64,000 nucleotides of DNA from contig JABAKD010000007.1 of the NCBI GenBank assembly GCA_012845835.1, positions 4,975,358 through 5,039,357 of the forward strand. The letters run 5' to 3'. The position numbers and the translations under genes are program-made. The notes beneath the pieces are model-generated. The model saw only the letters and a list, made by a program, of their open reading frames with translations, was not told the origin of the DNA and searched no databases. Below are positions 1-11,220 of the stretch, in pieces. Positions within the stretch are counted from its first letter, which is position 1. Each line of letters opens with the position of its first letter. This DNA is from Undaria pinnatifida (Eukaryota > Sar > Phaeophyceae > Laminariales > Alariaceae).

Positions 1-1376
1 CCTTATCGGCCTCACCAAAGCATATGACTCCGTCGACCGAACCCTTCTGTGGAGGATGTCCTTGCTCGTTTAGGCGTGCCACCGAGAATGCTCACCGTCA
101 TCCGCCAATTCCACGACGGCATGCAAGCGTGCGTGCGGTTGGATGACGGGGAGTGCTCGGATAAGTTCGACATGGGTCAAGGTCTCAGGCAAGGATGCGC
201 GCTCGTGCCACTGCTGTTCAACATGTTTTGCATGGCGGTACTGCGTGTGGCCCCGAGAAACGCTTCCTCGCTGATGCAGCCATCACGGACAACATGGTGC
301 AGCTCCAACGAAAGGAGAAAGGCAATAAAAAGTGCACTTCACGCACAGAGAAAGCCGACGGGCGGAGGGGGAAGGAAGGGGAGGAGAGGCCGAGATTGTG
401 GAGTATGCTGTACGCGGACGATGCGGGCATCGTATCCGATCATCAGAAGCTCTGGAGAGGATGATGACGGTGATCGTGACTGCGTGCTCGTCGTTTGGGC
501 TTACGGTCTCCGAGGCAAAAACAGAGATAACGTGCCTGGAAACCAAAAGGCGGGGAGAAGGTGTCCTTCACAATCAATGCCGCCGGCCAGGTATACAAAC
601 AAAAAATCGAGTTTGTGTACTTGGGTGGGGCTATCACCGCAGACAGAGACCTTAGCGTTGAAATAACGCGGCGTCTTCAGAGGGCCTGGGCGTGCTTCCA
701 GCGGTACAAGATGGAAATCTATGATCGCCCGGGTGTGCGCTTACGGTTGAAGGTGCGGTTGCTGAAAGCTGAGGTGGTCGAGACACTGCTTAAGGGTTGC
801 ATGACGTGGAGCCCGAACAAGCCTGACGATGACAGGCTAAGACGGGTTCACCACTATATGCTCCTCCGTTGCCTCGGATGGCGGAAACGAAAGCGCGACG
901 ACCACACCCTATCGTACGCCGACCCGCTTGCCAAGGCAGCTTCCGAGAGCAAAGAGGCGATGGTGCGCAAACGGAGGATATTGTTTGCGGGATTCGTAGC
1001 ACGTATGGGGGAGGAGCGTCTGCCACAGAGAGTGATGTTTGGGGAGCTTGTTGGGGGTAAGGGCTACTCAGGGGGGCAAGAGAAGGACTGGCTGGCTCAT
1101 CTGAAGGATATGTCCGTCTTTGAAATGAAATTCGAAGGGTGGCGAAAGGCTGCTCAGGAGGCCGGCAGATGGTTTCGACGAGTAGAGGAGGGACCTGAGT
1201 TGTTCATGCGGAATTGGCGTGAGAAGGAGAGATGGAAAGCTGCAGAGCGACGAGCAAAGCTGCAGAGCGACGCGCAAAGGCTGCGGCAGCGCCATCCACC
1301 GTCGGCGTCTCTAAGCGGCCGGGGGCAGGGGGGAGGGGGGGAGGGGGGAGGGGGGGCGTCATGCCCAAGAGACTGA
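1..1376 (+). pseudogene. Decayed non-LTR (LINE) reverse transcriptase, family 1
   Basis: Reverse transcriptase remnant read through at least four shifts between reading frames, so it cannot make a protein. Visible in order are the [10 protein letters not shown] segment (about 2-45), the QGLRQGCAL...LLFN segment (about 175-220), the catalytic YADD motif within LYADDAGIV (about 408-432), [24 protein letters not shown] (561 on) and a C-terminal region containing RILFAGFVARM and MFGELVGG, running to a stop at 1374-1376. The 5' part lies outside the window. The order of motifs is that of LINE-type polymerases; clade is not decidable by eye. The broken frames show it is dead. It abuts the CAA-tailed repeat starting at 1491. 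Confidence 0.85.
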
Positions 1377-1490
1377 CGTCTGAGTCTGGCCATCATCGTC
1401 TTGAAATTTGTGGGCCTTCCAATGGCCGTCACAACATAGCGTAAGACCGCCCTGACTTATTCGGCATGTCGGGTTCTCTCCCCAGCGCGA

Positions 1491-2066
1491 TTGATGATGC
1501 ACTTGATACCTTCTATGAGCCCACTGCCGTCTGTAGTCAGTTCCTAGGGTCTGCTAGTATGACATTTTTTTTTCTCTTTTTCTTTCCTTGCTTCCTCTTC
1601 TGGTCTTGTCTTTTCTTGCTTTTCTTGTCTTTTCTGTTATTTCCTCTTCTTTTTCGTGTTTTCGCTTACCTTGTCTTTTTCTTTCCTTTCCTTCATCTTC
1701 TTTTCTTTTCTTTGTTTCTTTTTGCCAATTGACTCACGTCTGTCGTGCGTATGCGTAGTGATAGGCGCTACGTGCAATATACACGTGGTAGTCTTTTTTG
1801 GGTGGCAAGCGGTTCAGTCGCGCGAGTAGTTAGACGTATGCACCAGTATGGACCTGGCACATCGTAGGCTGACTCCTGATTTCACTTTTATATGTTTCTG
1901 GTGGAGACATGAATTGCGTCAGCTGTGATATATGCGTGTACCACCTTTGGTTTGTTTGTGTTTTTGTCCCTAGGGTATTTCTCAGCTCCAGAGTGACTGG
2001 AGCCTGTCCTGTGACCACGGACTTGATTATGCGAGTTAACGTGAGAACAACAGCAATAACAACAGC

Positions 2067-2115
<49 letters not shown>

Positions 2116-2119
2116 AAGC

Positions 2120-2182
<63 letters not shown>

Positions 2183-2189
2183 ATACAAA
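1491..2189 (+). mobile_element. CAA-tailed dispersed repeat, copy 1 (fullest copy)
   Basis: About 700-bp repeat that starts at TTGATGATGCACTTGATACC, passes through a pyrimidine-rich block (1560-1730) and a conserved module containing GACTGGAGCCTGTCCTGTG and GACTTGATTATGCGAGTTAA, and ends in a long (CAA)n run. The same order is found at 2190-3920 and, without the tail, at 48371-48840; the 3' module with its CAA tail recurs at 8773-9201 (minus), 49624-49772 and 59399-59471. No coding capacity is visible. The constant position of the module next to CAA suggests retroposition with a simple-repeat tail, which is inference. Confidence 0.75.
2067..2186 (+). repeat. (CAA)n microsatellite tail
   Basis: About 40 CAA units with a few AAG/CAG interruptions form the 3' tail of the repeat. 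Open frames across it (polyGln on +, polyLeu on -) are artefacts of the simple repeat. Confidence 0.9.
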
Positions 2190-2483
2190 ATGCCGTCTGT
2201 AGTCGGTTCATAGAGTCTGCTAGTATCGTGTTGTTTTTTCCCTTTCCTTTCCTTGCTTCTTCTTGTTGTCTTTTCCTTTATTTTCTTTTTTCCTTTCCTT
2301 TTTCTCTTTCATTTTCTTGTATTTTCTTTACTGTCTTTCCCGTTCTGTTTTTTTTTCTGTTGTCCAATTGACTTGAGTCTGACGTGCGTATGCGTACTGA
2401 TAGGTACCACGTGTAATAAATACCAATACGTGGTACCTGATATATTATTAAATCGTAATCTTTCCTGGGTGGCAAGCGTTGTA

Positions 2484-3333
2484 CAGTAGCGGCTACGGTT
2501 TAAGATAACTTTTTTAAGAGAAAGTACGGATTTAAGAGAGAGGAATTGGCTTGTACCAATCAACATCGATTTAAAAGAGAATTCCTATTGCTTCCGAGAT
2601 TTTCTCTTAAATCGAACCATTAAGAAACCACGGGGACACACACATCACACACAGATTGTGTTCAGGCTGACAGGTCGCGAGGGTAGCGTTAGTTTCTTGG
2701 GTTTGTGTTATTTGTAGGGCGAGTGATGTCTTTATAATGTAAAGGTTTTTTTTTCGTTGACTCGTGTTTTGTCGGGGGGTTAAATCGATGGGATGAGAGG
2801 TTGAGGGTGTTGTGTTGAGGGTACGGTGGGAGGAAGGGGTGCAGTGTGTAAACGGGTGCGTCTTTCTTGAGTGCCGGTGCATTCATAGCCTCGTGTTGTC
2901 CTTCTAGAAGAGGTGCGAGCATGAAACACACCGATAAAACAACAACAAAACCACTACTGTACCGACTTTGCGTGTCCACGTGCAAAATGTGCATCGCATG
3001 ACACGACGATGATATATTTTCCAAGCGCAGATCCACCAAAAGCGCACCACGTACTTGGGTCCACGTGCTCGCCAACCAAGAGAATGAGCGGTGTTGGAGG
3101 TAGCCCGACGTGGTAACGCTTGCTGCGTTACGTGACATTGAATGATACACTCTCTACGACCTCCTACGCCATATAGTTCGGACAAGAGCGCTTCTCTCTG
3201 GCGCGCTTTCGATTTGTATACGGTATAAGAGAATATTCTCTTATACCGTAGCCGAGACGGTATAAGAGAAGACCGGATTTAAGAGAGAGAAATTGGCTTG
3301 TACCGACCCTCTCTTAAACCGTAGCCGCTACTG
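2484..3333. mobile_element. Non-autonomous TIR DNA element nested in a CAA-tailed repeat
   Basis: Perfect 22-bp terminal inverted repeats begin CAGTAGCGGCTACGG (2484-2505 and the complement at 3312-3333). A subterminal motif GGATTTAAGAGAGA occurs near both ends (about 2529 and 3273). The outer sequence resumes the host repeat on either side. Flanks TTGTA and CTGTA hint at a 4-5 bp target duplication, but its exact extent is unclear. No transposase is recognisable in the 850 bp; small open frames on the minus strand (2607-3185) match no family I know. Confidence 0.75.
3219..3250. repeat. Perfect 32-bp palindrome inside the TIR element
   Basis: Sequence from TACGGTATAAGAGAA to its exact complement, with no spacer. 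It lies about 60 bp inside the right TIR and reuses the TAAGAGA motif of the subterminal repeats. It could extrude as a cruciform. Confidence 0.9.
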
Positions 3334-3397
3334 CTGTAGTCGGTTTTTTCAGGCGCGAGTAGTGCGGCGTATGTACCAGTCTGGACCTGGCACATCG

Positions 3398-3705
3398 TGG
3401 CTGGTCGCCCTGGTGGCGTATCAGGTTATTATCCTCGAGCCTCCCCGAGTGCATAATAGTCGTATAAATTCGTGGGGAATTTTCCTTATATAATATGCAC
3501 AACTTGACGTGCGGAAAGCGCGAGAGCGTGAGTTAGCAACACCTGACACTCGATGATATATCGACGAGCAGTGTCATTGGTGCACCTTATGCGCGATAAA
3601 GGTTGAAAGCAAGAACCGGGGGGGGGAAGGAGTGACGAAATCTGTGACCACGGCTTGGCCAGAAGCTGGAAGGTATAGACTAAGTGTGCAAAAAAAAAAA
3701 AAAAA
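3398..3705 (+). mobile_element. tRNA-derived SINE with poly(A) tail
   Basis: Insertion of about 308 bp with a tRNA-like head (GGCTGGTCGCCCTGGTGGCG as A-box region, CTCGAGCCTCC as degenerate B-box) and a 16-nt poly(A) tail (3690-3705). The uninterrupted host order, GGCACATCGTAGGCTGAC, is present in copy 1 at about 1856-1873, so the insertion point is exact and a short ATCG duplication flanks it. The head resembles that of the minus-strand copy at 24290-24414. Confidence 0.7.
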
Positions 3706-3848
3706 TCGTAGGCTGACTCCCGATTTCACTACTGTTTATATTTTTCTGGCGGAGGCCGTCGAATTGCGTCAGCTATGATATACGCGTATACCACTTTTGG
3801 TTTGTGCGTGTGTTTTTTCCTGGGGTATTCCTCCACTCACTCCAGAGT

Positions 3849-3984
3849 GACTGGAGCCTGTCCTGTGAACACGGCCTTGATTATGCGAGTTTATGTGAGA
3901 ACAACAACAGCAACAACTAGCATGAACTCGCATCACCACGTGTGTCCGTGGTCACAGAACACAGGCTCCGATCCCTCTGAAGTG
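3849..3984. repeat. Head-to-head fragments of the CAA-repeat module
   Basis: The 3' module of the CAA-tailed repeat (3849-3918) is followed by an inverted, partly degraded copy (3919-3984, containing CCGTGGTCACAGAACACAGG), giving an imperfect hairpin. Confidence 0.6.
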
Positions 3985-4390
3985 CAAGAACCAGGTATTA
4001 GGTGCCAAGTACTGCTGTACCGCATATTGCTGCAGAGTAGCGGGGCAACAATGCAACTTCACACTCCTACGAGTACTCGTTTCATAATTGAATCATATGG
4101 GTCCTCTCAATATTTTAATAGAGCAGCGTGGGAAAAAAAATGGCGAGGGATTGCAAGTGACAGAGGAGGCCGCGAGCAGCAAGTAGTTCATTCGGCCTGG
4201 GCCCCTTCTGCCCCTCTGGGGCTTACCAGGTGTGATATTAGACATGAAGTGGCCAAAATCTTGTGAGGCGTGACAGCGGTGAGGAAGAAGAGCGGTCCGC
4301 CTTACCGCGTACCATCTACTGATACGCACGCAGCAAGCAGCAACACCAAACAAGAGGAGTACGAACGAGGATGGAGGAGGGTCGTGGTGT

Positions 4391-4450
4391 CGCAGTTGTT
4401 GTTGTTGATGTTCTCAAATTAACTCGCATAATCAAGTCCGTGGTCACAGC
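4391..4450 (-). repeat. CAA-repeat 3' module, fragment
   Basis: Complement of the conserved module: (GTT)4 followed by TCTCAAATTAACTCGCATAA and CAAGTCCGTGGTCAC. Confidence 0.7.
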
Positions 4451-6200
4451 AGTAACTGCGCGAGGGGGCTGCAGCGGACACTACGTGACACGGAACTTGG
4501 CCGGGTTAATAATGCCAGGCTCGAGTTTTAGACGAAGAAATAACATGGGCCTCCTTTATACGTAGCACGCACCCTGCCAGAATCCCAGCCCGGCCATAAA
4601 TAAGAGATTCTCAATTGGCGCGGCACACTGTTGTGCACCAGCAGCAGGGCACACCCACCCAACACCTCAAAGCAGTCCAAAGTTCATCCTTGAATCATTA
4701 TATGCAGCCTCGCAATTGATGTGGCTCGAGTGTCTTCAGTCGTCATCGTCGCATTGCCTCCTCTTCTTCCTGGTAATCGACGTCGACACAACGCTCTGCG
4801 CGCGACAAATTTGTGCTGCTGCCCTGCTGAACTTCTGCGATTGATTGTAGATATCATACATACGTGTACACATCAAGGCAAAGCCCGGGCGCTTTTGAGG
4901 CCGCTGTGCTGCTGCTACTACGCGTAGGAAAATGTACTACTTTATGCTGCTGCACCGTGCTTCACGAGTCCAACACGAATTAATCATGAAAACTCTTGGA
5001 GAGAAAAAACCCAACATCACATCACTCGCATCACACCAGAAAACACCAGGTTATTATTCAGATGCGGTGCAATTCAATGCGAGTCGACGAGGGAAGAACG
5101 CGGGCTGAAGTCTTGTCGCGATTAGAGTGAAGGCAGGTGCCGCCGTGTAGTGGGGATGGGGGAGAAGGAGAAGAGCTTGCTTGGTGGCCCTGAATCTGAG
5201 TTGCGTCTAGGGAGGGAAATTGAGAAAACAAGTGCGAAGACAACATATGGATGCGATGACCCAAAAAAGAAAAAAAAACTACTGTGGGGCTACAACAGCA
5301 GTAGTAGTCGCACGTGTAGACAGAAGTAGACCACGCACCCTAACGCACAAACGCATTGAACGTTGTGTTTTCAGCAGCAACAGCAGAAGCAGTGGTACGG
5401 TAAAAAGTCCACCACATCAACATGCTGCTTGCTGTTTGCTGCAGCAGGATGCTGTGCGCAATGGTTTGCGCTGATATGTTCTTTTATGTATGTTTTTGTG
5501 GCCTGTCTGGTTTGCCGAAAGTTCTAACGTTTTTTTTGTTCCCACACGCGCGCACCTGCTTTGTCGCAAGAAAGAGGAGGAGGGGGGGCAGGAGCGTTGG
5601 TGTTATCTCTATCGTTCCCCCTACCCCGTTGCCGTCGCGTGTGCTCCCGATAGCCTCGTACTTCGTTTCGTGTTCGCTGGTGTTGTCTCCCTCATTCCAC
5701 GGCTTCTCAGCGTCGAAAAAAAAATACCTGAAAAAAAGTTGAAATTAGTTCACTTTTCAACCATTTTTCCGCATTCTAAGTTCTCATTAACAGTTTTCAC
5801 ATGATAAGGAGGCTACCACCCTGAAGGGATGTTTATCTGGTATTTCCGCCGCAACTGCAGCCTTTGACCAACGCAGAACGAGCAACGCACGACGCAGGGC
5901 ACAGCAAGTCTGCTGCGTTGTACGAACCAGTACGGAGAACCATTCACTGAATCACCCGCCTAGGTCATTTGCCGTGAGGTGAGAATGGAAGCCGAGGAGT
6001 GCCAGCTGCCTTGCAACCGATGCGATGCGTGGACTCGTGACTCATGACTCATGAGCGTGTGCTATGCTTGCTGCTTGCTGTCACCACTGACTAGGGGATG
6101 CTTGCTGTGATAGCAGCTACTGTTTCGACAGTAGATCACAAGTGGTCATGACCCGTGCCGGGTACAGAGTAACAGCAGTACAGTAGTACACGTACAAGGG
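4451..6200. other. No recognisable gene or element
   Basis: Short open frames only, none with family resemblance or convincing codon bias. A few homopolymer runs are present (5261-5280, 5718-5740). Confidence 0.5.
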
Positions 6201-6380
6201 AAAAATATCCTAGATGCACTATTACTGAGGCAACAGCAGTACGACAGCCAGGCTGGGATTCACGGGAAAAATAAGGAATTTGAAAAGAAAAATATCCTAT
6301 TAATATATGCACACTACTAATGAGGCAACACTACAACAGCCAGGCTGAGATTCACGAGAAAAATAAGAAATTTGAAAGCG
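6201..6380 (+). repeat. 87-bp direct tandem duplication
   Basis: AAAAATATCCT at 6201 recurs at 6288, each followed by GCACTATTACT-like sequence, GAGGCAACA, GACAGCCAGGCTG and CACGGGAAAAATAAG with few differences. Confidence 0.75.
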
Positions 6381-6928
6381 GTTGTACCTCTTCGAGTTAT
6401 TACGATATGAAGTGGATCCTTTCACAGCTAAGAAACCCACGAAAGGACCGCTGCGAACATGAACACCCAAATCCGGGCCAGCGTTCTTAGAACAGCAGTA
6501 CCCTGTACTGTCCAGAAAAACGAGTGCTATCACACTAAAAGCACAAGGCTAAGAATTATGGGAAATAACCCAGCAGTCGGGAGCAGTCGTACTGATCTCA
6601 GAGCACCCTTTCTGGAGTAAAGACACCAAGATTTCCAGCCTGAGCGGCCATCCTGTGCGCTTCTTGCTACAGGAACAGTAGCTGTACCACTTCCGTAGGG
6701 AAAACGAGCTATAAGGCATAAGAGCGGTGACAATGGAAGGCCAAAAGTTTATAATTCCCGAAGATCCCAGCCAAACTTTGCCTGAACGGTCGCCCATGGG
6801 ACCAATTTGGTAATTTTTTATTTATTTTTAGTCTTCCAGAATTCCGGGAAAACACGATTCCTCGCGGCAATTTCGGCCAACGTCGGCCTGAGAAATTCTC
6901 TAGCAGATCTTGGAGTAGTAAACACGGC

Positions 6929-6936
6929 GTAATTCC
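6929..6936. repeat. Left target-site duplication of the hAT-like element
   Basis: GTAATTCC here and GTAATTTC at 8565-8572 match at seven of eight positions and directly abut the CAGGG...CCCTG ends. Confidence 0.75.
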
Positions 6937-6959
6937 CAGGGCTTTTCACGGGTCATGAC

Positions 6960-7260
6960 CCGACCCGCGGGTCGGGTCAAGAGGGTTTCAAAATATTGCG
7001 GGTCGGGTCGGGTCGGGTCAGGTCAAAAGCTTTTCAACATCTGGCGGGTCGGGTCGGGTCGGGTCAAGAGGTTTTCAAGAGCTCGCGGGTCGGGTCGGGT
7101 AGGGTTAAGAGGCTTCAAAATCTCGCGGGACGGGTCGGGTCGGGTCAAGAGGTTTCAAAATCTCGCGGGTCGGGTCGGGTCGGGTCAAGAGGTTTTCAAA
7201 ATCTCGCGGGTCGGGTCGGGTCATGACCCGCGAAGTACGGGTCACTTCGCGGGTCAAGCC
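6960..7260 (+). repeat. About 41-bp GGGTC minisatellite, six to seven units
   Basis: Each unit starts GCGGGTCGGGTCGGGTC and ends with TTTCAAAATCTC or a variant. The units differ by pentamer number and point changes. Confidence 0.85.
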
Positions 7261-7584
7261 ATAATGACCCGCGAGTTGTTTTGGGCTGACCCGCGGGTCA
7301 AACCCGCGGATCTGGCCCGCGGATCCGCCTTTTTCAAACTTACAGCTGAGAGCCATTGATGCAGTGCAGGCGCCCCGCGGGTCGGGCCCGCGGATCCGCA
7401 AATAAAATACAAACACTTCCGCTTCCTGCCTCCCTCGTGCCGGTGCTCCGATCATATGTCATCACAGCGTGCAGAACAATCACCAGGCAGTACCCCTAGC
7501 TACTCGCACCAAGGCATACAGCAGTGTGACGCGAATCCCGTACCTGCTGAAGCCGGAGCAACAGCAGTAATATTACGGTCATAG

Positions 7585-8075
7585 CAGTACGAAATGTGAC
7601 CAAACGTAAAGAGGCAAGAAAGTGCAGTCGTCGTCGAAGCAGCAGCAGCAGCAGCACTGGCAGCAGCAAGGAGCAGCGGCAGATGCCGGATTCTCGCGGA
7701 CCGCAGCCCCTGCAGACAGACCCACGCCCCAGTTGTGAGCTTGCTGCCGGTGGCGCCTCAGCTAGGCTGCTTGCCGGGGCTGGAGACTACACAGATACGA
7801 GAAGATAGATACAGCAGTAACTGTAGTAGTAGCTAGCTCGAGAAATATCATACCAGTACGAAATGCGACCAAACGTAAAAAAGCAAGAAGAGCAGCCGTC
7901 GTCGAAGCAGCAGCAGCAGCAGCACAGCAGCAGCACCCTGGCAGCAGCAAGCACCAGCAGCAGACAACGCATCCTCGCGGATCGCAGCCCCTTCTGGCAG
8001 ATCCACCGCCCCAGTTGCGGGCTTTTGCTACCGGAGGCGCATCAGCTAGGCTGCTTGCCGGGGCCGGCGATTGCA
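7585..8075 (+). repeat. About 210-bp tandem direct duplication within the hAT-like element
   Basis: Both copies contain GTACGAAATG(T/C)GACCAAACGT, a CAG run, TCGCGGA(C/T)CGCAGCCCC and CAGCTAGGCTGCTTGCCGGG. The copies are separated by about 60 bp. Confidence 0.85.
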
Positions 8076-8772
8076 CTTATAACTAATAACTAGCTCGCTT
8101 GTGGGGTCGCTCGTCGGGTCGACCCGGTGGTCTAGCGGTACGGGCATGCCCATGCATGTGGGTTGCGGTTTCTTTCCTATTTTTCGCGCGCATACCACAT
8201 GACAAAATCATCAGCTGCAAACAATGCCGGTAAAAAACCCAGAGAACACGACACACTGGGAAAAGCACGAGGGACCAAGGACCAACCAACCGACCGAGGT
8301 ATACATGCTTCGACCCGTGACTTTTTGACTTTGACTCTTGAGAAATGTCACGGGCCAATTCGACCTGACCCGCATGAAACCCGCATCTCGCGGGTCACCC
8401 GAATTGTGGCGGGTCGGGTCGGATCGGGTCAGGACGATTTCAAAATCTCGCGGGTCGGGTCGGGTCGGGTCGGGTCAGGAAGTTTTCAAAATCTCGCGGG
8501 TCGGGTCCACCCGACCCGACCCGACCCGACCCGCGAGATTTGACCCGACCCGTGAAAAGCCCTGGTAATTTCGTGTTTTCCACACGCTTCAATCGACGAG
8601 ATCAACAACATCGTCGTGAACCCTGAATGTGGCGAGCTCGTCAGGGGCTCCGACCCCCCCTTGGTGTACAGCGCTCACTCTACAGCCGGTGGTTTGTGGC
8701 GGGCGCCGATCAGGCTTCTGTTAAAAACACCTTTGGCAACTGGTGTGTAGTAAACTGGGACAAAACTCTCTT

Positions 8773-8788
8773 GTTGTTGTCGTCGTCG

Positions 8789-8862
<74 letters not shown>

Positions 8863-9201
8863 GCTGTTGTTCTCACATTTACTCGCATAATCAAGTCCGT
8901 GGTCATAGGACAGGCTCCAGTCACTCTGACGCGTATGAAAATACGTGGAAGTGTGGTAAGCTAAAGCTTTATTTTTCCCCATCCGCCGGAGGATAAAAAA
9001 ATGAATAATAATAACTGGAGCTGAGGAATACCCCAGGGGACAACACAAACAAACCAAAGGTGGTGCACGCATATATCACAGCTGACGCAATCCATGCCTC
9101 CACCAGAAACATATAAAGGTGACATCGGGAGTCAGCCTACGATGTGCCAGGTCCATACTGGTGCATACGTCTCACTACTCGCGCCTGGAAAAACCGACTA
9201 T
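8773..9201 (-). mobile_element. CAA-tailed repeat, minus-strand copy
   Basis: (GTT)n at 8773-8870 (complement of the tail) is followed by TCTCACATTTACTCGCATAA, CAAGTCCGTGGTCAT, ATATCACAGCTGACGCAAT and GATGTGCCAGGTCCATACTG, the reverse of copy 1. It is inserted in the left arm of the inverted repeat: homology to 10.6-11.2 kb stops at about 8770 and resumes at about 9203. Confidence 0.75.
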
Positions 9202-9335
9202 ACCGCTTATCATCGCCCAACGGGCGAAAAGCAGAATTTGAGAGGATGTGATGGAAGACCACAGGACAACACACGCAACCTCTTACGCCCTCGGGCATGG
9301 ATCGAGATGAGCTCTTCAGCGCTTTCACCTACACT

Positions 9336-10600
9336 CATGTGAACTTGTCCGGAACAAAGAGGATTGACCATGGGTTGTCTCTATCTCGAGATCGAAGGTC
9401 AATCGTGTTTGGTGGGCAGTGTTGATTAAGGGTTGAGGAAAAATAGACAACGTGACCTGTTGGATCGCATGACCACAAAATAAGCCAGAAATATATATAT
9501 TAATCGTTTTTTCCCCATGGCGACGTTACCCGGAATCTTTCATCAAATAGTACCAAGAAAAGTTTTGATTTCTTTTGGCAAACCTATCGGCTTTCCATTG
9601 CCATCGATCTACGACCGCCAGGCTGGCATTACATTACCAGAGCTGTGAGTCGGCAAGATTTTACGACTAATACCTTATCGTCGGGTGCCGTTAGCTGACA
9701 AACTAAGTTTAAGTTTAGTCGGCAAGTCGGCTAGCGAAGGAAGCTAATGGCCGCTAGCTTGCCGGCTGGAGTCAGCGCGAGCCAAAGTACCCCCCCCTGG
9801 CTGAGACGGGGGGCGCCTAAAACAGAGAAAATACATCCTACATTAAACAGACCTTCCTACATGTATGTCTATCAAAAGTTGGATAGTCGGCACCTTCGGG
9901 AACCGACAAACTGTTGGTCCAACTTAAAACTAGTTGGCGACTTCGGTCGTGCCGTCTCACAACTCTCCGGAGGTTACAGGAAAATGAGATACTCGCGAGT
10001 TGTTGTACTGGAGTTAGTGTGGAAGGCACCCTTTCCCAAAGAAGAAACCCAGTTTTGGCCAGCATTCCTGTGTTTCTTACTACGGCGGTAGCGGTACTGC
10101 ATCACTACTGCTCTCAGAAAACGAGGACTATGAGACTAAGAAGGCCAAGACAATAAGCCTCCTAAAGTCTAAAGCCCGTACAGGGAAAGTATGATGCTTA
10201 CGTCATACCTCTCGCTAGGAACTCGCGATGGGGGTTGCTTGTTGCTGTCGTCAACTGTGTCTGCGTTGGTGGAAAGCAAGAAAGTCCCAAACCAACCCAA
10301 CCCAACCCAACCCCAACCCAACCCAACAAAATTGCTTTGCTGTCGTTTGGGCGATGGTGTGTGCGCGTCTCAATATGGTAAAAAGTGGTATTTATGGGAG
10401 ATCGGCCCGTCGGGTGGGACACGGGACATGGAAATAGCAGGGCAGCTCTCGGGAAAATTCCCGCGGTTCGTGGAATCGCGGTGAATCAACTTCAACAGAG
10501 TTACCAATGAGGTATAAACAACGACAATATCACCATAATGCAGACCAAACCACGGCGAATTGAATGACGCTGTGTGCGTGTGTGTGTGTGTTTTTTTTCA
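9336..10600. other. No recognisable gene; CCCAA simple repeat at 10283-10326
   Basis: The stretch contains no convincing coding sequence. The AACCC-type run is short and internal, so it is not a telomere. Confidence 0.5.
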
Positions 10601-10619
10601 AGTGGGAACCATCGGGAAC

Positions 10620-11220
10620 TTCACCTCGGGATTCAGAAGCCAAGCTCTAGGACACGAGAGGTTGCTCGCGTTGTCCTGTGGCCCTCCCTCAAATATTGTC
10701 AAAATTCCATGTTTTGCCCGTTGGGAGACGATCGAGAGTATTTGTGTCTGACTTCCACACACCACACCCCAAAAGTATATTCAACAGCAGTCTGGTCGGC
10801 GCCCGCCACACAACACTGGCAGTTGTGTGGGCACTGTATACCAAGGGTGTGTTCGATTCCTAACGAGCTCGCTACGTTCAGATGTCACGACGCTGTCGTT
10901 GATTTCGTCGTACGAAGTGTGCGGACGACACTAAATCTCGCCGCTTCTAAACCATGATCTGCCTGAGAGTTTCTCAAGCAGACGTTGCCCAAGATCGCCA
11001 CCAGAAATGCTTGTTTTTCGGAAGATTGGAAAGTTCAAAGAAATAAAACTAAAAATCGGGCCGATAGACGACCGTCCAGGCAAAGTTTGGCTGATAGCTT
11101 CGGAAATTGAACATTTTTACCAAACACCGGCTTACCATTAGTAAGCGTTCGCCCGCTATAATGCCTGCGAAGTTTCTTAGCTCGGGTGGGAACATCAAGT
11201 AGTGGCAGTGCGCGATTTAG
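10620..11220. repeat. Right arm of the inverted repeat (empty-site paralogue)
   Basis: Inverted counterpart of 6655-9335 without the hAT-like and CAA-tailed insertions. At the position matching the hAT insertion its complement reads through as GGCGAGATTTAGTGTCGTCC, and at the CAA insertion as ACAAATACTCTCGATCG. Confidence 0.7.

Larger units (their letters stand above)
2190..3920 (+). mobile_element. CAA-tailed repeat, copy 2, split by two insertions
   Basis: A second copy begins directly behind the tail of copy 1 (TGCCGTCTGTAG, 2191). It is interrupted at 2484-3333 by a TIR element and at 3398-3705 by a poly(A)-tailed SINE. Joining 2190-2483, 3334-3397 and 3706-3920 follows the order of copy 1, including GGGTGGCAAGCG, GACCTGGCACATCG and the GACTGGAGCCTGTCCTGTG module. 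The tail is only a few CAA/CAG units. Confidence 0.75.
6937..8564. mobile_element. hAT-like non-autonomous transposon with GGGTC subterminal arrays
   Basis: A 1628-bp element bounded by CAGGGCTTTTCACGGGTC and its exact complement, with 8-bp flanking duplications, the size typical of hAT elements. The left interior (6960-7260) is an array of about 41-bp units: two to four GGGTC pentamers plus a spacer like CAAGAGGTTTTCAAAATCTC. The right interior (8396-8555) has the same array in shorter form and ends in GACCC pentamers. The centre holds a CAG-rich direct duplication (7585-7793 and 7857-8073). No transposase is present. In hAT elements subterminal repeats bind transposase; a similar role for these units is inference. 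Confidence 0.8.
6655..9335. repeat. Left arm of an old inverted repeat, carrying two insertions
   Basis: The segments 6655-6936, 8565-8770 and 9203-9335 together are homologous, in inverted orientation, to 10620-11220. Markers include CAGCCAAACTTTGCCTG (6760s; complement in 11075-11095), GTGGCGGGCGCCGA (8697 on; complement near 10797) and CCACAGGACAAC (9260s; complement near 10670). The right arm lacks both insertions and so gives the empty-site sequence. Confidence 0.7.

Noticed and set aside
8118-8175. tRNA-like segment GGTGGTCTAGCGGTACGGG inside the hAT-like element
   Set aside because: A-box resemblance only; no proper B-box, and no second copy found.
8627-9072. Frames of poly-Leu, poly-Val, poly-Asn and poly-Thr
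   Set aside because: Simple translations of the GTT/CAA tail.
10283-10326. Telomere-like CCCAA repeat
   Set aside because: Short, internal and irregular (CCCAA/CCCCAA).
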